From Nocardioidaceae bacterium (GTDB lineage: Bacteria; Actinomycetota; Actinomycetes; Propionibacteriales; Nocardioidaceae), in NCBI GenBank assembly GCA_013697905.1, contig JACCVZ010000138.1:1-32676 (forward strand): a stretch of DNA of 32,676 nucleotides. The letters are read 5' to 3'. The notes beneath the pieces were generated by a model. The model saw only the letters and a program-made list of their open reading frames with translations, was not told where the DNA came from and made no database searches. The translations under genes were made by a program, and so were the position numbers. How positions within the stretch are numbered: the first letter of the stretch is position 1; each line of letters begins with the position of its first letter. Shown here one piece after another: positions 15,715 to 22,853 of the stretch.

Positions 15715-16758
15715 GTGACCAAGACCCTCGTCGTCACCAATGACTTCCCGCCGCGCCGGGGCGGAATCGAGTCGTTTGTCTTCTCGCTCTGCGCAGACAT
15801 GCTCGGCCACGAGCTGGTGGTCTACACGGCGCGGATGGCCGGGTCTGACGTCGTTGATCGGTCGGTCGACTACCCGGTGATCCGCGACCGAGCACGCACT
15901 CTGCTCCCCACATTCCGAGTTGCCCGAGCGGTTCAGCAGGTGGCTCGTGACCACGGATGCGATCACGTCCTCTTCGGTGCGGCCGCGCCGTTGGGTCTGC
16001 TCGCAGCTGGGCTGAAGCGCGCGTCCGGCGTGTCTCATGCCAAGGGCCTCACCCACGGACACGAGGTCTGGTGGGCAAGAGTCCCGGTTGCCCGTCGGCT
16101 GTTGTACCGCATTGGTGAGGACGTCGACGTGCTGACCTATGTCAGCGAGTACTGCCGGCGTGAGATAGCGAGGGCGCTGTCGCCTCGTGCCGTCGCACGG
16201 ATGGAGAGGTTGTCGCCGCGGGTGAACCGGGAGCGATTCCGGCCTGGGCTGGACGGGCTCGTCTGGCGACGCCGGCTCGGTCTGACCGACGACCAGCCAG
16301 TGGTGTTGTCTGCGTCGCGGTTGGTACGCCGCAAGGGACACGACACCCTCATCAAGGCTTGGCCTTCCGTGTTGGACAGACATCACCGTGCGCGACTGGT
16401 GATCGTCGGGGATGGCCCCTCGCGGGCTCGATTGGCGCGACTTGTCCGTCGCCAGGGGGTGGCGGCTTCGGTGACGTTCGTCCCAGCTGTCGACTGGGGC
16501 GAGATGCCGCTCGTCTATGCGATGGCGGACGTCTTCGCGCTACCCTGCCGGACCCGGCTCTGGGGTCTCGAGCCGGAGGCCTTCGGCATCGTCTTCTTGG
16601 AGGCCGCGGCCTGCGGTCTGCCGATCATCGTCGGCAACTCGGGAGGTGCGCCGGAAGCTGCGGAAGGTTGCCGGTCCAGTTGGGTGGTGGCGCCTCGAGA
16701 TGTGCCGGGAATTGCCACCCGCCTGTGTAGCGCCCTTACCTCGGCGCGGGCGACGTGA
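15715..16758 (+). CDS. GT4 glycosyltransferase, PimB'-like phosphatidylinositol mannosyltransferase
   Basis: This GDP-mannose-dependent retaining glycosyltransferase probably adds the second mannose in phosphatidylinositol mannoside synthesis at the cytoplasmic membrane face. The 347-residue protein has the N-terminal Rossmann opening VVTNDFPPRRGGIESF typical of PimB', HGHEVWW, the donor-site SRLVRRKGHDTLI and the GT4 motif EAFGIVFLEAAACGLPIIV with its catalytic-site glutamate. The C-terminus is about 30-40 residues shorter than the usual 380, ending soon after APRDVPGIATRL, and the region after SGGAPEA (AEGCRSSW) is unusual. The start GTG 15715 lies just before the first strand. The neighbourhood matches the pimB' locus of mycobacteria. 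Activity should be doubted until the missing end is judged. Confidence 0.87.
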   Translation: MTKTLVVTNDFPPRRGGIESFVFSLCADMLGHELVVYTARMAGSDVVDRSVDYPVIRDRARTLLPTFRVARAVQQVARDHGCDHVLFGAAAPLGLLAAGLKRASGVSHAKGLTHGHEVWWARVPVARRLLYRIGEDVDVLTYVSEYCRREIARALSPRAVARMERLSPRVNRERFRPGLDGLVWRRRLGLTDDQPVVLSASRLVRRKGHDTLIKAWPSVLDRHHRARLVIVGDGPSRARLARLVRRQGVAASVTFVPAVDWGEMPLVYAMADVFALPCRTRLWGLEPEAFGIVFLEAAACGLPIIVGNSGGAPEAAEGCRSSWVVAPRDVPGIATRLCSALTSARAT

Positions 16759-16856
16759 CTCTTGGCTCGGACCGCTTCCCTTGCCTGGGTCGGGCGGGCG
16801 AAGTAGCGAAGCTTCTCACGCTAAGGCCGATTGGCTGAGGGGCGGTCACCGCCGAC

Positions 16857-17504
16857 TCAGTCGGTCCTGGCCATCAGCTCGGCGGAGATCAGGCCGGCCT
16901 GGATGGACTTCATGATCGCCTGGGCGCGATTAGCCGCCCCGAGCTTGTCGTAGATCTTCGAGACGTGTGTCTTCGTTGTCGACTCGCTAATGAAGAGCCG
17001 ACGAGCGATCGGCCCGACGCCGTAACCCTCTGCCAACAGGTTGAGCACCTCGGTCTCCCGGGGGGACAGCCGGGGACCGGATGGAGTCATTCGACGGCGC
17101 ATGGCGCTGGCTAGGTCGGGAGCGGTGAAGGCCCGTGGAGAGACAGCGGCGTGCCGGGCCGCGGCCACGACGTCGTCGCTCGGGGCGTCTTTGAGGACGA
17201 ATGCGGACGCCCCTGCCTCGAGCGCGGCCACCAGATGTTCGTCGCCGGCGTACATCGTCAAGACGACGAGACCGATGTCCGGTCGCTGACCGCGTAGCGT
17301 CCGCACTGCCTCCAACCCACTGCCGTCGGGTAGCCGGATGTCACAGACGACGACGTCGGGTTCCTTGTCGGCGGCGCTTTGGAGAGCGGCGCCGACCGAT
17401 GACGCCTCGGCGACGACGGTGAAGTCGCGGTGGCGGTCAAACGCCCGGCGCAGTCCCTGCCGGATCAGATCGTGGTCGTCAACCAGCAGCACGGTGTAGG
17501 GCAT
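16857..17504 (-). CDS. NarL/LuxR-type response regulator
   Basis: This 215-residue DNA-binding response regulator is the partner of the kinase encoded just upstream. The receiver domain (1-120) has D9/D10, phosphoacceptor D55 (VVVCDIRLPDGSG), VVLTMYAGDEH with the conserved Thr, and the lysine in FVLKDA. The output domain carries the LuxR helix-turn-helix LSPRETEVLNLLAEGYGVGP followed by ISESTTKTHVSKIYDKL. The start ATG 17504 is chosen because the receiver begins at once (MPYTVLLVDD). It overlaps the 3' end of the kinase gene by 26 bases, so the pair is co-translated. The stimulus and target genes are unknown; a dyad upstream of the kinase gene is a candidate autoregulatory site. Confidence 0.93.
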   Translation of the reverse strand: MPYTVLLVDDHDLIRQGLRRAFDRHRDFTVVAEASSVGAALQSAADKEPDVVVCDIRLPDGSGLEAVRTLRGQRPDIGLVVLTMYAGDEHLVAALEAGASAFVLKDAPSDDVVAAARHAAVSPRAFTAPDLASAMRRRMTPSGPRLSPRETEVLNLLAEGYGVGPIARRLFISESTTKTHVSKIYDKLGAANRAQAIMKSIQAGLISAELMARTD

Positions 17505-19113
17505 AGCTGTCTCCAGTCTTGGCGTGAACCGCCACCTCTGCGGGAAGCAGGACGGCGGAGACCACGGTTCCCCCACCGAGCCGGTCGGCCACAGTGAGGA
17601 CTGCGTTGATTCGTGATGCACGTTCCTTCATGATGTGCACGCCATAGTGCTCGTCGCGGGTCATGACGGCACCACGCCCATCGTCTTCGATACGGATCTC
17701 GGCGAATGGCGGCTCCACCCGACACGTCACCCACATGTTGGCGGCGTGGGAGTGCTTCCGCGCGTTGGTCACCGCTTCTTGTGCGATCCGCAACAGCTCG
17801 GTCTCGACGTCCAGCCGAAGTCGATGAGGGCTCTCTTCCAGGGACAGGTGGACGGTCATCCCTGAGCTCTTGCCCACTCCGCGCACATAGTCACCGAGGA
17901 CCGAGCCCAGCCCGTCGTTCGAGGACACTCCGCTGCGCAGGTCGAAAATCGACAACCTGAGCTCGGTGACGATCCGAGTGAGCTCGTCCCGCAGGTCGGT
18001 GAGACCGTCGTGATGGCCCTGATTGCACTCGTCTCGCGCGAGATCGTCGACTAGGTAACCGATTGAGGCAATCTCCTGCGCGATGCCGTCATGGATCTCT
18101 CGCGCCAGCCTGCGTCGCTCCTCGACCGTCGCCAACGCCCGCACGTCGCTGAAGAGGACAGCGGACTCCAGGCGCAGTGCATCGTCATCGAGCGTCGCCT
18201 GAGTCAATGCGAGTTCGTCAGCGGGCAGGCCCGCTGGCCCATCGACGACGACCACGCCGATCACGCGAGTCCCGACGATCAGCGGGAGGCAGGTGCGGAA
18301 TTGATGACTTGGCTGGCTGTTGGGCTCCGGCTGCTGGTGGGCACGGTGGCTGGTGAGCGTCCGGTGGATCAGCGGATCCTGTCCGAGTGCAACGGTGAAG
18401 GCCTCGTCGCCGCGATAGGCGACGACGCTGAGGTCACCCAGTTCACCCCGCAGCAGCAGGGCTGCTCGGTCGCCGCTCAACGCGCTGGTGGCTCTGGACA
18501 AGACGCTTTCGGAGACGACCTCGATATCGAGACCCCCCGACAGTTCTCGAGTCACCGTGCGAAGCTGGCCGAGAAGATGGTGAGCGGATGCATAAGGTGA
18601 CGACCGCGAATCACGCTGCAGCAGCTGTAGTTGTCTGATCCAGGCTCCGAGCAGGGCAACTGAGAATGCGACGAACAACCAGGGAAGCCACAGGGCGAAG
18701 AGGGCGGGCCGGTGGTCCTGGAGCTGAACCGCTGCCGGCAATGCCGCGAGCGCTTCCCCGGCGACCACCGCCCCACCCACGAGCACACCACCACGCAACC
18801 CAGCGATGAGGGCCGGAGCCGCGAGATAGAGGATGAACACCTCAGCTGCGGAGGAGCCCTGCCCGATCACGACACTGGCCAAGACGCCCTCGACCACGAG
18901 CGCATAGAGGTACTCCCTGGCGGCTGGGCCGCTGTGCATGGCGAATAGCAACATGGCCAGCGTCAGCGCGCAGAGCAGGAAGAGCGTGTCGAGAGAGGCA
19001 GCGGTGTCGCCCGTCACGACGGCAAGGCTGACGGCGACGGTGATGCACGAGGTGCGGGCACCTAGGTCAACGCGCGCCTGTGTCCGTTCTGCCGCTTGCA
19101 AGGACGTCAACAT
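17479..19113 (-). CDS. NarL-type membrane sensor histidine kinase with GAF domain
   Basis: This 544-residue kinase has about six membrane helices in residues 20-165 with very short external loops, suggesting it senses something in or near the membrane. A GAF-like domain (about 185-320) follows. The HisKA_3 dimerisation helix has the phospho-acceptor H341 in REIHDGIAQE. The ATPase domain has the N-box NARKHSHA, DDGRGA and YGVHIMKERA. The GAF region may bind a ligand, but no heme or cysteine signature stands out. ATG 19113 is the first codon that includes the whole helix bundle. It is transcribed divergently from the SRPBCC gene across a 239-base gap, and is upstream of and overlapping its regulator gene. 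Confidence 0.93.
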   Translation of the reverse strand: MLTSLQAAERTQARVDLGARTSCITVAVSLAVVTGDTAASLDTLFLLCALTLAMLLFAMHSGPAAREYLYALVVEGVLASVVIGQGSSAAEVFILYLAAPALIAGLRGGVLVGGAVVAGEALAALPAAVQLQDHRPALFALWLPWLFVAFSVALLGAWIRQLQLLQRDSRSSPYASAHHLLGQLRTVTRELSGGLDIEVVSESVLSRATSALSGDRAALLLRGELGDLSVVAYRGDEAFTVALGQDPLIHRTLTSHRAHQQPEPNSQPSHQFRTCLPLIVGTRVIGVVVVDGPAGLPADELALTQATLDDDALRLESAVLFSDVRALATVEERRRLAREIHDGIAQEIASIGYLVDDLARDECNQGHHDGLTDLRDELTRIVTELRLSIFDLRSGVSSNDGLGSVLGDYVRGVGKSSGMTVHLSLEESPHRLRLDVETELLRIAQEAVTNARKHSHAANMWVTCRVEPPFAEIRIEDDGRGAVMTRDEHYGVHIMKERASRINAVLTVADRLGGGTVVSAVLLPAEVAVHAKTGDSYALHRAAG

Positions 19114-19173
19114 GTCGAGAACTCTCAGAGCGCCGAAGTGACTAGTACGGTTGGTTTACGGGCAATCCCCCAA

Positions 19174-19197
19174 CTGACCTATACGTAGTGTAGTCAG
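19174..19197. promoter_or_regulatory. Interrupted inverted repeat between the kinase and SRPBCC genes
   Basis: CTGAC (19174-19178) and GTCAG (19193-19197) flank an AT-richer core containing TACGTA (19182-19187) and TAGTGT (19187-19192). This is a plausible operator overlapping promoter elements about 60 bases before the kinase start. The rest of the 239-base gap shows a possible TAGTCT -10 site at 19305-19310 for the SRPBCC gene and nothing else clear. Confidence 0.3.
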
Positions 19198-19352
19198 ATG
19201 ACCACAAAGAGTGAAATTCGTGGGGAAGGTCAACGGTAGAGCTCTCCCGAAGGGTGTGCGGCTCCCAGGCGCGGAGGCGTCGGTGGCGTCTCGAGGCGAG
19301 CGAGTAGTCTCGCCCCGAATCGACCCGACGAACAGCACAAGGGGCAGCGGCG

Positions 19353-19790
19353 ATGGCAAACCAGACGACCTCGACCATCACGATCGCCGCGGAGCCAGCC
19401 GTGGTGATGGCCGTGATCGCCGACTTCGGCTCTTATCCCGCTTGGGCGATGGGAGTGCAGTCCGCTGCGGTGCTCTCGGAGTGCGACGACGGGCGGGCGG
19501 GTGAGGTGGCGTTCGTGCTCGACGCTGCGCCCATCAAAGACGAGTACACCCTCAGCTACGACTGGGACGGTGACCGCCAGGTCACCTGGTCGCTTGTCAG
19601 GGCCAAGATGCTGAAGTCGATGCAGGGTGCCTACATCCTCGAGGCCAGCGGGGGAGAGACCGACGTGACCTACAGGCTCGCAGTCGATCTCTTGATCCCG
19701 ATGATCGGATTGTTGAAGCGCAAGGGCGAGAAGGTCATCATCGACACCGCGCTCAAGGGCCTCAAGAAGCGCGTCGAGTCGCAGATCTGA
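19353..19790 (+). CDS. SRPBCC (START-like/polyketide cyclase) family protein
   Basis: This 145-residue cytoplasmic protein has the helix-grip fold of the SRPBCC superfamily, which binds hydrophobic ligands in a deep pocket. It begins with a strand (STITIAAEPAVVMAVIADFG), has the typical YPAWAMGV turn, then antiparallel strands (VAFVLDAAP, YTLSYDWDG, VTWSLVRA) and a long C-terminal helix (KRKGEKVIIDTALKGLKKRVE) that closes the pocket. It resembles the Rv2185c type found in the same mycobacterial neighbourhood. The ligand and role are unknown. AAGGGG lies about 10 bases before ATG 19353. It is followed by the ROK kinase genes 138 bases later on the same strand. Confidence 0.87.
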   Translation: MANQTTSTITIAAEPAVVMAVIADFGSYPAWAMGVQSAAVLSECDDGRAGEVAFVLDAAPIKDEYTLSYDWDGDRQVTWSLVRAKMLKSMQGAYILEASGGETDVTYRLAVDLLIPMIGLLKRKGEKVIIDTALKGLKKRVESQI

Positions 19791-19928
19791 CCGGCTCGCC
19801 CAGACAGCTCCACGCGGACGCGCAGTGACCATGGGAGGATCGGCGGGAATGGCCCCTATGAGCTCTGCACACGTCGGTTCGCTGCCCGACCGCCCTTCGA
19901 GAAGATCGACCTGACGGAGGACTGACAG

Positions 19929-20864
19929 ATGACACTCACGATCGGAGTCGACGTCGGTGGGACCAAGATCGCCGCGGGAGTTGTCGACGAGTCCGGCAAG
20001 GTGATCGACGAGGCCCGGCGAAAGACGCCCGCACAGGAGACGAGTGCGATCGTCGAGGCCATCGTCGACGTGGTGCATGAGGTGACTGCTCGACACGAGA
20101 TCGCCGCAGTAGGCGTCGGCGCAGCTGGGTTCATTGGAGCCGACCGTGCAACGGTGCTGTTCGCTCCCAACCTCGCCTGGCGTAACGTGCCGTTGCGAGA
20201 TCAGCTCGCGTCCAAACTCGACCTGCCTGTCATCATTGAGAACGATGTCAATGCAGCCGCTTGGGGGGAGTTCCAGTTCGGGGCGGCTGGTGATGCGCAC
20301 GATCTGCTGATGGTTGCTGTCGGTACTGGCGTCGGTGGTGGCATCGTGGTCGACGGAGAACTGGTGCGCGGCCGCTTCGGTATCGCTGCAGAGATCGGTC
20401 ACTTGCGGGTTGTTCGCGGTGGCCTGGAGTGTGGTTGCGGGCAGCATGGTTGCTGGGAGCAGTACGCCAGCGGGCGCGCCTTGGTACGAGTGGCACGGGA
20501 GCGGGCACTCGATGGCGACGCGCTGCTCGCAGCAGCGAACGGAGATCGGGCCAACATCGACGGTCAGACGATCACTCGCCTCGCGCAGGACGGTGATGAG
20601 CTGAGCACTGCACTGATCGCCGAGCTCGGTCAGTGGCTCGGCGAAGGCATCGCCAGCCTGGCCGCGGTTCTCGACCCAGGGCTCGTAGTCATCGGCGGCG
20701 GCGTCGCGGAGGCGGGTGACCTGCTCATGGTCCCGCTCACAGCCGCGTTCGCATCATTCCTTCCTGCGACCGACAACCGCCCTCACCTCGAGATGCGCAC
20801 CGCGACCTTGGGCAACAAGGCAGCGATCATCGGCGCCGCCGATCTGGCGAAAGCAGCACAGTGA
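19929..20864 (+). CDS. ROK family glucokinase (GlkA-type)
   Basis: This 311-residue cytoplasmic sugar kinase phosphorylates glucose with ATP. It has the ATP-binding DVGGTKIAAGVVD near the N-terminus, the catalytic D106 in ENDVNAAAWGE, the phosphate loop VGTGVGGG, and the zinc site of ROK proteins: H158 with CGCGQHGC (C168, C170, C175), followed by WEQYASGRALV. Length and sequence agree with Streptomyces GlkA-type enzymes, so glucose is the likely substrate, though related sugars are possible. GGAGG 8 bases upstream fixes ATG 19929. The gene directly precedes, and overlaps by one base, a second, similar ROK gene (TGATG junction), so the two form one translated unit. Confidence 0.92.
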   Translation: MTLTIGVDVGGTKIAAGVVDESGKVIDEARRKTPAQETSAIVEAIVDVVHEVTARHEIAAVGVGAAGFIGADRATVLFAPNLAWRNVPLRDQLASKLDLPVIIENDVNAAAWGEFQFGAAGDAHDLLMVAVGTGVGGGIVVDGELVRGRFGIAAEIGHLRVVRGGLECGCGQHGCWEQYASGRALVRVARERALDGDALLAAANGDRANIDGQTITRLAQDGDELSTALIAELGQWLGEGIASLAAVLDPGLVVIGGGVAEAGDLLMVPLTAAFASFLPATDNRPHLEMRTATLGNKAAIIGAADLAKAAQ

Positions 20865-21925
20865 TGCTGCAGCGACTCGCGATCGGTATCGATGTCGGTG
20901 GCACGAAGGTCAAGGCAGGCGTCGTCGACGAGGACGGCATCGTGGTCGAGAGCCTGGTTCATGACACGCCGTCGACGAGCCCGCGGATGGTGGAAGGGGT
21001 CATCGCCGACATCGTGGCGGACCTCCGGGGCCGCCATTACGTGGTTGCGGTCGGGATCGGCGCGGCAGGCTTCGTCGACGCCACCAGGTCAACGGTGCTG
21101 TTCGCCCCGCACCTTGCGTGGCGTCACGAGCCACTGCGCGACGCTGTCCGCCGCCGCGTGGGCCTCTCCACGATCGTGGACAACGACGCGAACTGCGCCG
21201 CCTGGGCCGAGTGGCGGTTCGGCGCGGCTCAAAACGAGCCTGACCTGGTCTGTATCACGCTCGGTACCGGAATCGGCGGGGGGTTGGTGCTGAACGGTCA
21301 GGTGCACCGCGGCAGGCACGGGATCAGCGGCGAGTTCGGCCATATGCAGGTGGTCGAAGGCGGCCATGCCTGTGAGTGCGGCAACCGTGGCTGCTGGGAG
21401 CAGTATGCCAGCGCAAACGCGCTCGTGCGTGAAGCGCGCGCGCTGGTGGCCGCCGGGGCGACGCAGGCGGACGGCATCCTCAAGCGGGCTGGGGGCGACC
21501 CGTTCGCGATCACCGGCCTGCTCGTCACGCAGGCAGGACTGGACGGTGACGCCTGCGCGGTCGAGCTCCTTGCTCGGCTGGGGGACTGGCTCGGTGTCGG
21601 TATCGCCAACCTCGCTGCTGCGCTGGACCCAGGCACGTTCGTCATCGGCGGTGGAGTCTCTGACGCCGGCGACCTCCTGATCACCCCAGCGACCGCCGCC
21701 TTTCGCCGGACGCTGACGGGCCGGGGTTACCGGCCCGAAGCTCGCATCGTGCGCGCGCACCTCGGCAACCAGGCAGGGCTCATCGGGGCGGCCGACCTTG
21801 CTCGCGCCGCGTCTCGACATCGACGTCGCAGCTCGCGGTCACGCCGTCGAGGCACCTCGACACCGTTTACGCGGGGTCTCTCATGGGCCGATCAGCGGTC
21901 GACGAGAGTGACTTCGAAGGAGTAG
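20864..21925 (+). CDS. Second ROK family sugar kinase, with Arg-rich C-terminal tail
   Basis: This 353-residue kinase is a clear paralogue of the preceding GlkA-type protein, roughly half identical by eye along the N-terminal 190 residues. It has IDVGGTKVKAGVVD, catalytic D108 in VDNDANCAAW, LGTGIGGG and the zinc site H160 plus CECGNRGC (C170, C172, C177). The kinase body ends near residue 317 (GAADLARAA); the rest is an Arg/Ser-rich tail (RHRRRSSRSRRRG) that has no match in the first copy and that runs 34 bases into the convergent GntR gene. The tail may be a by-product of a lost stop codon. Substrate may differ from glucose. ATG 20864 overlaps the stop of gene one; GTG 20861 is an alternative. 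Confidence 0.88.
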   Translation: MLQRLAIGIDVGGTKVKAGVVDEDGIVVESLVHDTPSTSPRMVEGVIADIVADLRGRHYVVAVGIGAAGFVDATRSTVLFAPHLAWRHEPLRDAVRRRVGLSTIVDNDANCAAWAEWRFGAAQNEPDLVCITLGTGIGGGLVLNGQVHRGRHGISGEFGHMQVVEGGHACECGNRGCWEQYASANALVREARALVAAGATQADGILKRAGGDPFAITGLLVTQAGLDGDACAVELLARLGDWLGVGIANLAAALDPGTFVIGGGVSDAGDLLITPATAAFRRTLTGRGYRPEARIVRAHLGNQAGLIGAADLARAASRHRRRSSRSRRRGTSTPFTRGLSWADQRSTRVTSKE

Positions 21926-22632
21926 AGGTCTGGCCGGTAGACGTGCGAACCGGATTCGATGGCGCGACCCTTGTCGTCGAACGCGGTCCGATCCATCGTC
22001 AACAGTGGGCTTCCCTTTCGTTCGTTCAACAACCTCGCCTCGTATGACGTCGCCCGGCGCGAGCTGATCGTCTGGTGTGCGACGCGCACATGCACTCCCG
22101 AGGCACGCAGCTGGGCGTACAGGCCGGTCAGCGACAAATCGACCACGCTGAGGTCGACAATCGATGCCGGGAGCCGGTTGCACATCAACGCAAGTGGCTC
22201 GTCCCCCACGAAACGGACCCTTTCGACTGCCCAGACGGGATCGCCGGCCGCCAACTGAAGCTGGCGGGAGGCGGTCTCGTCGGACTCGATCAGCTCGAGC
22301 CGGAGGACCAACGTGTGCGGTGCTCGCCCACCGGCTAACAGATCGTCGTTGAGACTCGTCAGCTCGACGGACCGCCGGATCTGGGACTGCACCACCTGGG
22401 TACCGACGCCGCGTTTGCGCACTAACAAACCCTTGTCGACCAGCGTCGAGATGGCCTGGCGCATCGTCGGTCGCGACAGACCGAGCGTGTCGGCCAGTGC
22501 GACTTCGTTGACTATGCGCTCTCCCGGCTTCAACACTCCGTCGACGATCGATCTCTCGAGCTGCTCGGCCACCTGGTGGTAAAGGGGGACCGGGCTGGAG
22601 CGATCGACGCGCAGGGTGGGGAAAGTGGACAT
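21892..22632 (-). CDS. GntR/HutC family transcriptional regulator, probable iol cluster repressor
   Basis: This 246-residue regulator has an N-terminal winged helix-turn-helix (about 14-82): PLYHQVAEQLERSIVDG, then a recognition helix in SRPTMRQAISTLVDKGLL and the wing RKRGVGTQVV. A UTRA effector domain follows (about 100-240), with the WAVERVRFVGDEPLALM signature. Such HutC-subfamily proteins bind sugar-like effectors that release DNA. Because the gene is divergent from the cyclitol operon, it is the likely regulator of that operon and of itself, as with other GntR-type IolR proteins. GGAG 7 bases before ATG 22632 sets the start. Its 3' end overlaps the ROK tail. Effector identity is inference. 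Confidence 0.9.
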   Translation of the reverse strand: MSTFPTLRVDRSSPVPLYHQVAEQLERSIVDGVLKPGERIVNEVALADTLGLSRPTMRQAISTLVDKGLLVRKRGVGTQVVQSQIRRSVELTSLNDDLLAGGRAPHTLVLRLELIESDETASRQLQLAAGDPVWAVERVRFVGDEPLALMCNRLPASIVDLSVVDLSLTGLYAQLRASGVHVRVAHQTISSRRATSYEARLLNERKGSPLLTMDRTAFDDKGRAIESGSHVYRPDLYSFEVTLVDR

Positions 22633-22670
22633 CAGCTGCTCCGAGATCGACAGGGAAACGAAGTTTGCTC

Positions 22671-22676
22671 AGTCTA
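22671..22676 (-). promoter_or_regulatory. Possible -10 element of gntR
   Basis: On the minus strand TAGACT precedes the gntR start by about 38 bases. It lies inside the near-palindrome GTCTAGGAC (22672-22680). No clear -35 box is seen, so this is a weak call. Confidence 0.25.
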
Positions 22677-22712
22677 GGACGGAGGGCCGGACTAGAAGTA
22701 CTAACATCATTA

Positions 22713-22722
22713 TGTCAGGACA
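22713..22722. promoter_or_regulatory. Candidate GntR operator TGTCAGGACA
   Basis: Perfect arms TGTC and GACA around a 2-base centre form a dyad 5 bases upstream of the -35 box of the iol promoter. GntR proteins commonly bind short dyads with GT and AC arms. Three CTAG tetramers (22674, 22692, 22735), rare in high-GC DNA, surround it and may be part of further sites. Confidence 0.4.
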
Positions 22723-22727
22723 AAGCC

Positions 22728-22756
22728 TTGACAGCTAGTTGGTCGCTCAGCACAAT
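22728..22756 (+). promoter_or_regulatory. Strong sigma70-type promoter of the iol operon
   Basis: A consensus -35 TTGACA (22728-22733), a 17-base spacer and a -10 CACAAT (22751-22756) form the best promoter in the window. Transcription would start near 22763, leaving a leader of about 90 bases before ATG 22854. A strong promoter next to a repressor gene fits substrate-induced control. Confidence 0.65.
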
Positions 22757-22853
22757 GTGGGGACACGCAGCAGACGTGGGTAGTCAGCGCCGTCGCGGTC
22801 GTCAGCTCGATTGCCATCGTCACCAGGCACGCCCTCTGGATCTAAGGCGGACA

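Noticed and set aside
14199-15800. 533-codon minus-strand open frame
   Set aside because: It lies opposite the HExxH protein gene, which has a signal anchor, a zinc motif and a promoter. The antisense product has no recognisable fold.
16841-16853. GGCGGT-C-ACCGCC palindrome as terminator between the PimB'-like and regulator genes
   Set aside because: The one-base centre leaves too small a loop for a stable hairpin of full length, and no T-run follows.
19230-20447. 405-codon minus-strand open frame
   Set aside because: It lies antisense to the SRPBCC and first ROK genes, both well supported by motifs and ribosome-binding sites.
20861-21925. Fusion of the two ROK genes into one bifunctional protein
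   Set aside because: A clear TGA ends the first gene and the second has its own start and complete N-terminal ATP-binding motif in another frame.
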